Assembly (NCBI RefSeq): GCF_000814765.1
Contig: NZ_JWIC01000007.1
Coordinates: 1,238,815 to 1,302,814 of the forward strand
Reading direction: 5' to 3'
Length of the DNA: 64,000 nucleotides
Source of the DNA: Pseudoalteromonas luteoviolacea
GTDB lineage: Bacteria; Pseudomonadota; Gammaproteobacteria; Enterobacterales; Alteromonadaceae
A program made the position numbers and the translations under genes. The notes below the pieces were generated by a model, which was not told where the DNA came from, searched no databases, and saw nothing but the letters and a program-made list of their open reading frames with translations. Positions 43,398 to 53,078 of this stretch are shown here, in pieces. Each line of letters starts with the position of its first letter. Positions within the stretch are counted from its first letter, which is position 1.

Positions 43398-46019
43398 TTA
43401 GAACGTATAAGTTGCTTTGACATAGTAGAAACCACCATTAATACCAAATGGAGAGGTTTCATAGTAGATACCCCCCCATGTGTTTGAAGGCGTAAGTTCA
43501 TTGTTGCCCTCTTCAAGAAAGTCAATGACTTTCTCTGCATCTTGGTCAAAGATGTTATTTGCACCTACCGTTAAGCTGATATTCTCTGTCGCGTAATACG
43601 TTAGCTCGGCATCAAAAGTGAAGCTGGGATCGGCCATGATTGCTGTAGCATCATAGTCAACGTGAACACCTTGGTATTCACCAAAGTAGTTGTAGCGAAT
43701 AAAGCCAGAGAAATCTTCCCACTGTTGCGTCCACGTGTATGTAGCGCGATGCTGTGGCAAGTCTTTTTCTAAGCGTTCTACCTTGAAATCCCCCGTAATC
43801 GTCGAGAACTTATCAACTTCAGTTTCATTCCAGTTATACGCCATGCTAAAGGTCGCGAAGCCACCTATCAAGTCCATTGAATAGTTAGCCACAACGTCCA
43901 CACCTTGTGTTGTGGTATCAAAGTCATTAGTAAAGAAAGATACCTGAGCTATACTGTCAACATTTGGCACGCCGTCAGCTTTTAATGCTTCTTTTTGTGC
44001 AGGTGTTAAGTCAATTTTATTTGATTGACTGAGTCTGTCTTCAACTTGGATGTTGTAGTAATCGATGGTTAAGAACAAATCGCCCGTTTGATATACAAAA
44101 CCCAATGTGTAACTTTCAGACTCTTCAGGTTGTAGCTCAGTACCACCTAGAATTTCCGAAACTGGGTTTGTTGGTGGAAGAAGGGCTGAGTCAACGAGAA
44201 CGCCGCTGCTTAGGTTTGTTTGAACGTTACTAACATTTGCCTGACCCACTGTCGGCGCACGGAAACCTGTGCTAACAGAGCCACGCACTGATAAATCATC
44301 AGTTAACTGATATTGACCCACAATTTTGAAGTTAGTCGTCGAACCGAACGAGTCATAGTCCTCATATCTTAGCGCCCACCCCATTAAAAAGTCATCTGTG
44401 AATGGGGTTTCAACATCTACATATGCGGCATAGTTACGTCGAGTAAATTCGCCAGCGGCAGAAGGCTGGAAGCCTGGGAAACCATTAGAACCAATACCGA
44501 AGTTTTGTTGTGTAAGAGGACCTGCAATGAAAGATGCTTCATCTCCGGCAATAACTTCAAAGGTTTCTTCATGCCATTCAAGGCCAGCTGCGACATTTAC
44601 TTCATAAGCCAGATCAAAGTCGAAGCCTTTTGATACATCCAAATTAAAGTTTTTCTCTAACTGAATATATTTACCTGGGCTAAACTCCATCGGTGTTTCC
44701 GCACCTAGTGAAGCATTCACCGTATTGGTGATGAAGTAACGAGATTCATTTCGTCCGACAGAGCCACTGACATCATAGAAGCCGCCTTCCATAAAGCCTT
44801 CAGTAAACTCACCTTTTGTGCCGATGGTCAGTGATGTATCCGTGATGTTACCGCCAAAGTTAGGAGTGAAGCCACCTGGCAGAATCTCATTGAATGCAAA
44901 GCAATTTCTGCCTAGTTCTGTGTCAGCTGCAATTTGCTGGTATGCGACGATGTTTGAAACATTTTGTATGCGTTTTTCATCCGCACCTATGAGGTTTACA
45001 GTTGGGCACTCGATACCTGTGCCAACGCCATCTAAATCAGCAACAAGCAGAGTATTACCGCCATCACCAGAGTAGACTTGCGGACGGGTTTGTGGATTAC
45101 GATAATAGAACCCACCTTTTACATCACGCTCGGAATAGTTACCAAACATATAAAATTCAGAACTATTACTTAATTCAAGTCCAACATTACCAAACAGCGT
45201 AATATCGTCTTTTATCTCTGGTGCACCCCAAATCTGTGCTGGATCTCTCACTCCTTCTACGCTGGCATCTATATATGCTTGTGCATCAGGTCTTTGAACA
45301 CTTCGGCTTGTTGGGTCTGCCTCTTTATATTGAAAACTTAAATTTACAAAGCCTTGATCAGTGAATGGTAGGCCAATGTTACCTTCAAATGTTGTTGTAT
45401 CACCATCCCCTTCATAATACTCGCCCTGTTTAACAGAAAAACTGCCGCCTTCTGAAGCATCTTTAAGTACAAAGTTCAAAACACCTGCTATTGCATCAGA
45501 GCCATATTGTGCAGCAGCACCGTCACGAAGCACTTCGACCTGCTTAAGGGCGACACTTGGGATAACAGAAATATCTGGTCCTTGTGCACCATCATTGATA
45601 CCACCACCTAAAAATGCAATAACAGAAGAGCGGTGACGACGTTTTCCGTTAAGTAGAATTAATGTCGAATCAGCAGGCAAGCCGCGTAAGTTAGCAGGTC
45701 TCACAAGACTTGCAGCATCACTGATCGGGTTTGCATGGACATTGAGCGAAGGTACTGATCCTTTAAGAAGCTCAAGCATGTCATCGCCACCAGCCTTACT
45801 TAATTCATCACCACCAATAATATCAATCGGTACCGGTGATTCCCCAATTGACCTTGGTGCTGCCCTCGAACCAACGACGGCGATCTTCTCTATATCTTTA
45901 TTGGCGCCTTCTTCTCTGGCATCCGCTTGAACACCAAATGCTAAAAGCGCGGTTGTTGCTGCAGTCGTAGAAATAGCATACTGAATAGCCTTTCTTAGCT
46001 TGCATCTCTGTAGTTTCAT
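43398..46019 (-). CDS. large TonB-dependent receptor
   Basis: 873 residues with a signal peptide near LLAFGVQADA, a plug with SVPSLNVHANPISDAA, LRGLPADSTLILLNGKRRH and VEVLRDGAAAQYGSDAIAG, and a long barrel ending GFYYVKATYTF. This subclass is typical of marine and plant-associated bacteria, often importing peptides or carbohydrates. No siderophore or B12 genes are near, so the ligand is unknown. The TPR-sulfotransferase gene downstream on the same strand may modify its ligand or the receptor itself. A short inverted repeat lies upstream. Confidence 0.9.
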   Translation of the reverse strand: MKLQRCKLRKAIQYAISTTAATTALLAFGVQADAREEGANKDIEKIAVVGSRAAPRSIGESPVPIDIIGGDELSKAGGDDMLELLKGSVPSLNVHANPISDAASLVRPANLRGLPADSTLILLNGKRRHRSSVIAFLGGGINDGAQGPDISVIPSVALKQVEVLRDGAAAQYGSDAIAGVLNFVLKDASEGGSFSVKQGEYYEGDGDTTTFEGNIGLPFTDQGFVNLSFQYKEADPTSRSVQRPDAQAYIDASVEGVRDPAQIWGAPEIKDDITLFGNVGLELSNSSEFYMFGNYSERDVKGGFYYRNPQTRPQVYSGDGGNTLLVADLDGVGTGIECPTVNLIGADEKRIQNVSNIVAYQQIAADTELGRNCFAFNEILPGGFTPNFGGNITDTSLTIGTKGEFTEGFMEGGFYDVSGSVGRNESRYFITNTVNASLGAETPMEFSPGKYIQLEKNFNLDVSKGFDFDLAYEVNVAAGLEWHEETFEVIAGDEASFIAGPLTQQNFGIGSNGFPGFQPSAAGEFTRRNYAAYVDVETPFTDDFLMGWALRYEDYDSFGSTTNFKIVGQYQLTDDLSVRGSVSTGFRAPTVGQANVSNVQTNLSSGVLVDSALLPPTNPVSEILGGTELQPEESESYTLGFVYQTGDLFLTIDYYNIQVEDRLSQSNKIDLTPAQKEALKADGVPNVDSIAQVSFFTNDFDTTTQGVDVVANYSMDLIGGFATFSMAYNWNETEVDKFSTITGDFKVERLEKDLPQHRATYTWTQQWEDFSGFIRYNYFGEYQGVHVDYDATAIMADPSFTFDAELTYYATENISLTVGANNIFDQDAEKVIDFLEEGNNELTPSNTWGGIYYETSPFGINGGFYYVKATYTF

Positions 46020-46457
46020 CCTGTTTCCCCAGTTTTTCTAAATTTTTTGTATACTAAATTGCAATATGCAATATTGTGTTTTCACATAGTTTTAATCAAC
46101 CAATTAACACGTGTATAAATGTAGCAGTCAATTTGTTAAGTTCAATCTTTTGTTTGATTTAATTGTATTTATTTTTAAATAAAACGTTTTTTTAGACTTT
46201 TTGTGATGGTTTTAACTGTTTTTTGTTAATATAAAAGGTACTGGGATGGGTTGTTAATTGCAAAGGAACGCTATTTTAAATTGGTTTTATTGATAATTTT
46301 GGGATTGTATTAACCATTTATTTAACACTGTGACATTTATTAATTTGTGTGAGTGCGATCGAGGTTTAAATGCCACTTTGGTTTGGACCAAATATCCGCA
46401 CGATTTTTATATAGAAGTTTGCTAGAATGTCAGAAAATAAGCTGATTTTGGTTGTCA
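46020..46457. other. divergent intergenic region before the receptor and the LETM1-like gene
   Basis: About 438 bp, extremely AT-rich, without a gene. It holds promoters in both directions. A short palindrome (separate entry) lies 39 bp from the receptor start. Confidence 0.5.
46058..46072. promoter_or_regulatory. short inverted repeat upstream of the large TonB receptor
   Basis: ATTGCA at 46058-46063 and TGCAAT at 46067-46072 flank ATA. The position, 39 bp before the receptor start, would suit an operator. The regulator is unknown and such a short repeat may be chance. Confidence 0.3.
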
Positions 46458-46823
46458 ATGCGATTGATAAAGGTCGTGCATAAAGCACCTATACGGGTGG
46501 CACGAATAAGTAGAAAAAGACAAAGGTTAAGGATCAAACGTACCCTGATTGCTTTGAAAGGAGCCCTAGCGCAAGAAAAGCAAGAAACGGAAGAGATGCT
46601 TGATATCTATAAAAGATACACGTTAGGGAACGCAACGAGATCAGAACTCAAAGTTGCTAATAAGCAGTTCGTAGATGTTTTAAAAGGATTAGGCCTAGGC
46701 GTGTTCGCCATTTTACCATTTGCGCCAATCACCATCCCTTTAATCATCGCGCTAGGGAATAAGTTTGGTGTAGAAGTGTTACCTAGCTCTTTTGCAATTA
46801 AAAAAGCAGACAAAAAGAAGTAA
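46458..46823 (+). CDS. small LETM1-like membrane-associated protein
   Basis: About 121 residues from the ATG at 46458 (an upstream TTG at 46452 is possible). The N-terminal half is very basic (RISRKRQRLRIKRTL). A hydrophobic stretch near 80-105 (GLGVFAILPFAPITIPLII) is followed by GVEVLPSSFAIKK. The combination LPFAPITIP and LPSSF recalls the short LETM1-domain proteins of marine bacteria. The function is unknown; eukaryotic LETM1 acts in ion homeostasis and ribosome binding. It lies 171 bp before the M17 gene. Confidence 0.6.
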   Translation: MRLIKVVHKAPIRVARISRKRQRLRIKRTLIALKGALAQEKQETEEMLDIYKRYTLGNATRSELKVANKQFVDVLKGLGLGVFAILPFAPITIPLIIALGNKFGVEVLPSSFAIKKADKKK

Positions 46824-46993
46824 TAGCCATTTAAAAGCTTATTAAGAGGTTTCGTGTTTTGTGGCGCTTTTTCTATTACGTTTAATTGATATTGTGTTTA
46901 CGAAAATATAGAAAAAACTTACCCTTATAACGGTGAATTGTGTGTCAGTTATTGTTATCCTTGAGGCAATACAACTTAGAATAAGAGGCACGT

Positions 46994-48358
46994 ATGAGTA
47001 CTTTACTCGTTCATTCCCAAGAAGGAACACCAATTCATCTTACCACAGAAGCAAACCTTGATCGTTGGCTATCAGACCACGCAGAACCGTCAAAAAGCTT
47101 TGTATTGGCGACTCGCCAAGAAGGTCAGAATGTATTGCTGATACCTGATTTGACTAGCGGTGAGTTATCAAGTGTTGTCTGTGTTGTTGAGTCGCTTGAT
47201 GATCAATGGCTCGCTGGAGACCTTGCTAAGCAACTTCCAAAAGGTCTATATCAATTTGTTGGCAGTGAAGATCTAATTGAAAGAGCTGCAACGGGTTATA
47301 TTCTTGGTGCATATAAATATAACGCTTATAAAAAAGCGGCACCTATTCAAGCTAAATTAGCCATTTCCAATGAGCAACTTTGTAAAAAAGTTTCTGATAT
47401 TACAACTGGCATATACTTGGTTCGCGATTTGGTAAATACGCCAGCGGCTGACATGATGCCTCAACATTTAGCGGAAACGTTCATTGAATTAACTGAGCAA
47501 TTTGGTGCTGAATTTAAACAGTTGATTGGAGATGAGTTACTTGAGCACAACTACCCAACTATTCATATGGTTGGCCGCGCCAGTGATAACAAGCCTCGTT
47601 TGTTGGATTTAACTTGGGGTGATGAAAACGCGCCAAAATTAACTTTAGTTGGTAAAGGTGTGTGTTTTGATTCGGGCGGATTAGACCTGAAACCTGCTGC
47701 AGGCATGCGCAATATGAAAAAAGACATGGGTGGCGCTGCTCATGTACTTGGTCTTGCACATATGATCATGTCGGCAAACCTACCTGTTAGATTACGTGTA
47801 TTAGTGCCTGCGGTTGAAAATGCCGTTTCGAAAAACGCGTTTAGACCTGGTGACGTCATTGTGACTCGTAAAGGGATCACCGTAGAGATCGATAATACGG
47901 ATGCAGAAGGGCGCTTGGTATTATGTGATGCATTGGCTGAAGCGCAAACTGAAAACCCTGATCTATTGATTGACTTTGCTACTTTAACAGGGGCATGTCG
48001 TATTGCTTTAGGTACTGAGTTACCTGGTTTTTATAGTACAGATCAGAAAATCGCCAATGACATCATTGCTGAAGGCTTGGAGCATAATGATCCAGTATGG
48101 CAACTGCCTCTGTTTGATCAATATAAAGGTCTTTTCAAAAGCGATATAGCAGATATTTCAAACTGTGGTTCGACGCCATTCGGAGGCTCTATTACAGCTG
48201 CGCTGTACCTAAAAGAGTTTGTTGAGCCTGAAAATACGCCGTGGCTACACTTTGATGTGATGGCGTGGAATGTTCGCCATTTGCCAGGGAGACCTGTGGG
48301 TGGTGAAGGCTTGGGCCTTAGAGCTACATTTGCATACTTACAAAAACGCTTCTCCTAA
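46994..48358 (+). CDS. M17-family leucyl aminopeptidase
   Basis: 454 residues. The metal-binding and catalytic region is intact: GKGVCFDSGGLDLKPA, NMKKDMGGAAHVLG, and NTDAEGRLVLCDALAEA. This places it in the M17 family of two-zinc cytosolic exopeptidases that remove N-terminal residues from peptides. It is shorter than E. coli PepA and may belong to the PepB-like branch. It converges on pepD across a strong bidirectional terminator, so two cytosolic peptidases for peptide recycling lie side by side. Confidence 0.92.
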   Translation: MSTLLVHSQEGTPIHLTTEANLDRWLSDHAEPSKSFVLATRQEGQNVLLIPDLTSGELSSVVCVVESLDDQWLAGDLAKQLPKGLYQFVGSEDLIERAATGYILGAYKYNAYKKAAPIQAKLAISNEQLCKKVSDITTGIYLVRDLVNTPAADMMPQHLAETFIELTEQFGAEFKQLIGDELLEHNYPTIHMVGRASDNKPRLLDLTWGDENAPKLTLVGKGVCFDSGGLDLKPAAGMRNMKKDMGGAAHVLGLAHMIMSANLPVRLRVLVPAVENAVSKNAFRPGDVIVTRKGITVEIDNTDAEGRLVLCDALAEAQTENPDLLIDFATLTGACRIALGTELPGFYSTDQKIANDIIAEGLEHNDPVWQLPLFDQYKGLFKSDIADISNCGSTPFGGSITAALYLKEFVEPENTPWLHFDVMAWNVRHLPGRPVGGEGLGLRATFAYLQKRFS

Positions 48359-48369
48359 TTAATATACAT

Positions 48370-48397
48370 AAAAAACGGCTCATATGAGCCGTTTTTT
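48370..48397. terminator. bidirectional terminator between the M17 gene and pepD
   Basis: A near-continuous palindrome with 14-bp arms (core ACGGCTCAT/ATGAGCCGT) ends in T-runs on both strands. It lies between the converging genes. Confidence 0.9.
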
Positions 48398-48403
48398 TAT
48401 TAT

Positions 48404-49882
48404 TTAAGCCGTTTTAACTGGTATGTTTGAAAGTAATGCTTTCATTTGTTGCCAGTACAAGCCGACAGATTCAATATGTACTTTCTCATCAGGAGAATGA
48501 GGAAACTTAATGGTCGGGCCGAACGATATCATGTCCATCTCAGGATATGGTTCTTTAAATAAACCACATTCAAGCCCTGCATGTATCACCATGATATCTG
48601 GCTTTTTACCATAAATGCCTTCGTACATGTCTCTGAAGATATGAATTAGTTCTGATTCAGGCTCAGGTTTCCAACCAGGGTAAGCACCAGAAAACTCAAC
48701 TTTTGCACCGGCAAGCTCTGCCAATGAAGACAAAGTACCTTCAACATCTTTTCTACCTGAGTCAATCAAAGAGCGGATCAGGCATAATATTTCTATGCTG
48801 TCTGCTTGTGTTGTAATCACACCCAAGTTTAATGAGGTTTCTACGACGCCTTGAATATCATCACTCATTCGAACGACGCCATTAGGGCATGCATTTAATA
48901 GGGATAACAGTTGCTGAGTGCTGGTTAATGTCAGTGGATTTAGCGCACTCTCTGTTTGACTAACATTGAAAGTGAGGCCCGTCTCAATAGCTGACAACTC
49001 TTGGCGCATGAGAGATTGTACTTGCTCAATATAGGTAGAGACTTTATTGATGTCTGCGTCTTGAATGGCAATGGTTGTGTAGGCTTCACGTGGGATTGCG
49101 TTTCTTAAAGAGCCACCTTTGAATTCAACAATTTGGAACTCAATATCTGTAAGGTGATGTTTCAATGTGCGAGCTAACAGCTTATTTGCGTTGGCACGTC
49201 CGGTATGAATATCTACGCCAGAGTGACCTCCTTTTAGGCCTTTCAAAGAAATTTCTAAATAAGTCTGCTGGGCTGATTTTTCTTGTCTCTCGATATCAAG
49301 TGTTAGGCCAGCATCAATGCCGCCTGCACAGCCCATGTAGATCTCGCCTTCTTGTTCAGAGTCGGTGTTGAGTAAAATCTCACCCTCTAGCCAGCCCGCT
49401 TCTAAACCAAATGCGCCAGTCATACCCGCTTCTTCGTCAATTGTTAAAATGACCTCCAGTGGTCCATGTGCAACGTCATCTGAAGCAAGTACCGCAAGAC
49501 AAGAAGCCATACCAATACCGTTGTCTGCGCCTAGCGTAGTTCCGTCTGCGGTTACCCAGTCACCGTCTATAAATGGTCTAATTGGATCGGTTTCGAAGTT
49601 ATGCGCTGTATCATCATTTTTTTGAGGCACCATATCAATGTGTGCTTGCAAAACGACAGGCTTTCTATTTTCCATGCCTTCGGTTGCAGGCTTTTTGATA
49701 AAGACATTACCGGTTTTATCACGACGCGTGGCTAAATCTCTTGAATTCGCCCAGTTAACAATAAATTGAGCAAGTGCTTCTTCATGTTTAGATGGATGTG
49801 GGATGGAACAAATTTGGTCGAAAAATTGCCAAACGATTTGTGGTTCGAGTTGGCTAATCTCTGAATGAGGTTTAAACACCAT
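48404..49882 (-). CDS. pepD: aminoacyl-histidine dipeptidase (peptidase D)
   Basis: 492 residues of the M20 metallopeptidase family. Metal-site landmarks are LQAHIDMVPQKN, GADNGIGMA, TIDEEAGMTGAFGL and the C-terminal VIHAGLECGLF; the lid domain has KGGHSGVDIHTGRANANKLL. It hydrolyses Xaa-His dipeptides such as carnosine in the cytoplasm. The ATG at 49882 gives the usual N-terminus MVFKPHSEISQLEPQIVW. It shares a terminator with the convergent M17 gene and has its own promoter region upstream. Confidence 0.94.
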   Translation of the reverse strand: MVFKPHSEISQLEPQIVWQFFDQICSIPHPSKHEEALAQFIVNWANSRDLATRRDKTGNVFIKKPATEGMENRKPVVLQAHIDMVPQKNDDTAHNFETDPIRPFIDGDWVTADGTTLGADNGIGMASCLAVLASDDVAHGPLEVILTIDEEAGMTGAFGLEAGWLEGEILLNTDSEQEGEIYMGCAGGIDAGLTLDIERQEKSAQQTYLEISLKGLKGGHSGVDIHTGRANANKLLARTLKHHLTDIEFQIVEFKGGSLRNAIPREAYTTIAIQDADINKVSTYIEQVQSLMRQELSAIETGLTFNVSQTESALNPLTLTSTQQLLSLLNACPNGVVRMSDDIQGVVETSLNLGVITTQADSIEILCLIRSLIDSGRKDVEGTLSSLAELAGAKVEFSGAYPGWKPEPESELIHIFRDMYEGIYGKKPDIMVIHAGLECGLFKEPYPEMDMISFGPTIKFPHSPDEKVHIESVGLYWQQMKALLSNIPVKTA

Positions 49883-50122
49883 ATTCCCCTAATAACTAGC
49901 TTGTTGTCAGTAATTTTGATTGTGTAGCAAACACCAGTTGTCTATTTACTACTCTAATTGAAATAATCAAAAGTAATTCTAAATGTAAGACGATTATACA
50001 GCGTCAAAATAAGGAATTAAGCATTATTTAAAGTAGTCAATGTAACAAAGCAGAGTGTTTAAAGACGTAGTGGTCTTTCGAGTGCTGAAGCGCTAATACT
50101 ATCAGGTATGATGGAGTATTTC

Positions 50123-50146
50123 GAGCAGTAGCTGACGCTACTGCTC
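50123..50146 (-). terminator. hairpin downstream of the FabH-like gene
   Basis: GAGCAGTAGC at 50123-50132 pairs perfectly with GCTACTGCTC at 50137-50146 around a 4-nt loop, 8 bp beyond the stop. There is no T-run after it, so the termination type is uncertain. Confidence 0.55.
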
Positions 50147-50153
50147 ACAGTGA

Positions 50154-51227
50154 TTAGGAGTTATTTTTACAAGCGGTGACGGCATCTTGAACGAGTTCAA
50201 GTCCTGATTGTTCACAAGGCGTAAATGTATAATCTGAAGTCGCGAGAGGTGTAATGCGTTCGCCCCACTTTATATAACTTGCAGCCCAAGTTAGCCCGGC
50301 TCCAAAAGCGGCAGACATAATGTTAGCATGTGGCTTGATCATCCCCTGTTCGACAGCTTCACATAGCGCGATTGCAATTGTTGCAGCTGATGTGTTGCCA
50401 TACTTGTCGATGTTGACAATCACTTTTTCGTCTTCGATATCTAACTTTTTCTGTATTGCTTGGATAATACGAAGATTAGCCTGATGAGGAATAAGGGCGT
50501 CAATGTCATCAAGGTTGAGCTTCGCTTTATCCATAACGTCATCGCACGCCAAGCTCATACCGGTTACTGCGCGCTTGAAGATTTCACGTCCTTCAAACAA
50601 TAGGTCAGATGGGCCAACTGCCTCATATTTATTTAAGTCTGTTCCGTAGTTGGCTATGTGTAAAATATCTCTATCTTCAGTATCACACCCTGTTTTTGTA
50701 CCCAGTAAACCGCTTGGTTCTGAGCTCGCTTCCAGTACAACTGCACCAGCGCCATCACCAAACAACACTGCACTGTCTCTTTTAGCCCAGTTGATATACC
50801 AAGTCATGCGCTCCGCAGCGACAACGACTGCTTTTTTGATCATACCAGACTGGATCTGTGCAGTTGCATTTTGTAAAGCATAAAGAAACCCAGAGCAAGC
50901 GGCATTGGTATCGCAGGCTGCAGCACCGGTAGCGCCAATGTTTTTTTGTACCAGAGAGGCTGTATTGGCAACCATAGTTGAAGGTGTGCAGGTAGCAAGC
51001 AACACTAAATCAATATCCTCACCACTCACATCTGCGCAGGCTAGGGCCTGTTTACTGGCGATGGTGGCCAATTCAGCTGTGCTTACGTGACTAACGCGAC
51101 GAGCACGGATCCCAGTACGCGTTGTTATCCATTCGTCAGTGGTATCAACAATGGTGCTCATTTCATCATTGCTGATAGAAGCTGGTGGTAATGCTTTACC
51201 CCAACCTGTAATTTTTGCATATATCAT
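50154..51227 (-). CDS. 3-oxoacyl-ACP synthase III-like protein (FabH family)
   Basis: 357 residues. The Cys-His-Asn triad of FabH is present: Cys111 (DTNAACSGFLYAL), the His of IPHQANLRI and the Asn of YGNTSAATIAI. The family condenses acetyl-CoA or other acyl-CoA starters with malonyl-ACP. It is not in a fatty-acid gene cluster here, and its C-terminus is extended by about 30 residues (TPCEQSGLELVQDAV). It may therefore be an auxiliary FabH rather than the housekeeping one. It is monocistronic, with a hairpin downstream. Confidence 0.88.
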   Translation of the reverse strand: MIYAKITGWGKALPPASISNDEMSTIVDTTDEWITTRTGIRARRVSHVSTAELATIASKQALACADVSGEDIDLVLLATCTPSTMVANTASLVQKNIGATGAAACDTNAACSGFLYALQNATAQIQSGMIKKAVVVAAERMTWYINWAKRDSAVLFGDGAGAVVLEASSEPSGLLGTKTGCDTEDRDILHIANYGTDLNKYEAVGPSDLLFEGREIFKRAVTGMSLACDDVMDKAKLNLDDIDALIPHQANLRIIQAIQKKLDIEDEKVIVNIDKYGNTSAATIAIALCEAVEQGMIKPHANIMSAAFGAGLTWAASYIKWGERITPLATSDYTFTPCEQSGLELVQDAVTACKNNS

Positions 51228-51365
51228 AGTGTCTCTTAATCAAATCCGACCACTCGGTTAATTGCATATTTATAACAAACTATTGATTTGTACACAAAGA
51301 ATACCTTGTTGAATTGGTACATTTGACTAGAATTGTATGAGAAACAGGTCAGATATCAGCTGTTT

Positions 51366-51764
51366 ATGACTCAGAAAATCACTCAAGAACTACTTGATGA
51401 ACTCATATCCTTAGAGCGACGCTTACTTGAACCACATGTGAGAGAATCTAAAGAGCGCTTATCTTTGTTATTGGATGATGATTTTTACGAAATTTCTGCC
51501 AATGGGTTATTGTTTGATAAACGGCATGTACTGTCGCGGTTGCCAAGCGAAAAAGTACCGCAGTTTTATAATCAAGACTTTAGGGGACAAATGTTAAGTG
51601 AGACGATAGCACAGCTTACTTATCATGCGGCCTATCGACGTAATGCTTATTCTAACTTACAGTTTTCTCTCAGAATGTCTTTATGGCGTAACAACGGAGC
51701 AGGGTGGCAGTTACTCTTTCATCAAGGTACTCCCAGCCCAGAGTTTATTCTCAAATATGATTGA
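51366..51764 (+). CDS. DUF4440 / NTF2-like fold protein
   Basis: 132 residues from the ATG at 51366; an in-frame TTG at 51333 is less likely. The pattern (LDELISLERRLLEPH at the start, LLLDDDFYEISANGLLFDKR, then a beta-sheet ending NGAGWQLLFHQGTPSP) is that of the DUF4440/SnoaL-like cone fold. Members bind small hydrophobic ligands or act as accessory proteins; no catalytic residues can be named. It lies about 80 bp before the RegB-like gene on the same strand. Confidence 0.7.
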   Translation: MTQKITQELLDELISLERRLLEPHVRESKERLSLLLDDDFYEISANGLLFDKRHVLSRLPSEKVPQFYNQDFRGQMLSETIAQLTYHAAYRRNAYSNLQFSLRMSLWRNNGAGWQLLFHQGTPSPEFILKYD

Positions 51765-51842
51765 GCATTTCTAGTTCTGATGCCTTTAAGTTGGGAGATT
51801 GATCGGGTAAAGTACGTCCTCATTTGCTTTTAGGCTTGCTAC

Positions 51843-53078
51843 ATGGTTATTGCTTTCTCGCCCCAATCTGCACTTGGACAGCTGCTTTTACTGCGTTCGA
51901 TTGCGATTGTCTTACAGCTTATTTTGGTGTTAATTTCAATTTTATTGCTCGACAAAAGCATCCCCCATCAGCCTGTTTTTACGGTGATAGCATTAGAATC
52001 ACTGTTTCAACTCGTTAGCATTGTTTTGTATCGTAGAAGCAGAGAAATCTCAGAAAGGGCCATGACTTTACAGTTGATGGCAGACATCGTCTTTTTATCT
52101 GTTTTACTGTCTTTTTTAGGCGGTGCAAGTAACGCTTTTGTTTCATTATTACTCTTACCTTGTATTATAGCCGCGGTTACCGTTTCAATTGGTTACGTGT
52201 TATTTGTATCAGCGAGTGCTTTGCTCTCATATGGTTATTTGTATTTGGCTGTGACTATGCCAATGCATCACCATGGTATGCATATGGGCGAGCACTTGCT
52301 AGGCATGTTTGTGAATTTTGTTTTCATGGTGGTTGTGACTGTCGGTGTTGTCGCAATACTTGTGAAGCGGATTCGAGAGAGAGAGGCGCTGTTGGCGAAA
52401 ACGCGCGAAAAGCAATTGCAACAAGAGCAGCTTTTAGCACTTGGTAGTGCCGCAGCACAGGTAACGCACCAACTCGCGACGCCGATTGCTCACCTAAATT
52501 TATTGTTGGAGGAACTTCGTGAGGATTTCCCTGAACATCCTGCGGTTTCTGAGATGCACGGACCGCTTTCGCAGTGTCGTATTCAACTAGATAGTTTTAG
52601 AGAGCAAACAGAGCTACTTAAGTTAAAGCGTCAAGAAAAGGCGCAATCTACACAATTTGTGATAGCGCAACTAGAAGAGTTAATGACGCTTCAATATCCA
52701 GAACAATCTTTGTCCATTGTTGAAAAGACATCTTCTGTTGAGATCAATGGGGATCCAATGTTAGTGCCTTCACTGTTAAATTTGATAGTCAATGCGGCAA
52801 AAGCAAATGAGCGTGCCGATAAGTACCATATTGAATTGACTGCATATGCAGAAGGGGGGAAATGGTATTTATTGATCAAAGATGAAGGCAAAGGAATTGC
52901 TCAGAAGAAGTTAGATGACTTGGGCAAATCTATTGTCGAAAGTGATACTGGTTTTGGTATGGCGCTGTTGTTAACTCATGCAACGTTAGAGAGAGTAAAT
53001 GGTGAATTACACCTTGAAAATTTGGCAGAAGGTGGCGTCCTGTCTACCGCTGTATTACCGATAGTAGGTTTATCATGA
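51843..53078 (+). CDS. RegB/PrrB-like redox-sensing histidine kinase
   Basis: 411 residues. Six membrane segments fill residues 10-180. The quinone-binding box GGxxNPF of RegB appears as GGASNAF (93-99), with Ala in place of Pro. The H-box (AQVTHQLATPIAHLN, His209) and a Cys in SQCRIQL (Cys245) match RegB's His225 and redox-active Cys265 in arrangement, 36 residues apart here. HATPase motifs (DEGKGI, GFGMALLL) follow. The stop overlaps the response-regulator start (ATGA), so they are co-translated. It probably senses quinone or thiol redox state. Confidence 0.85.
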   Translation: MVIAFSPQSALGQLLLLRSIAIVLQLILVLISILLLDKSIPHQPVFTVIALESLFQLVSIVLYRRSREISERAMTLQLMADIVFLSVLLSFLGGASNAFVSLLLLPCIIAAVTVSIGYVLFVSASALLSYGYLYLAVTMPMHHHGMHMGEHLLGMFVNFVFMVVVTVGVVAILVKRIREREALLAKTREKQLQQEQLLALGSAAAQVTHQLATPIAHLNLLLEELREDFPEHPAVSEMHGPLSQCRIQLDSFREQTELLKLKRQEKAQSTQFVIAQLEELMTLQYPEQSLSIVEKTSSVEINGDPMLVPSLLNLIVNAAKANERADKYHIELTAYAEGGKWYLLIKDEGKGIAQKKLDDLGKSIVESDTGFGMALLLTHATLERVNGELHLENLAEGGVLSTAVLPIVGLS

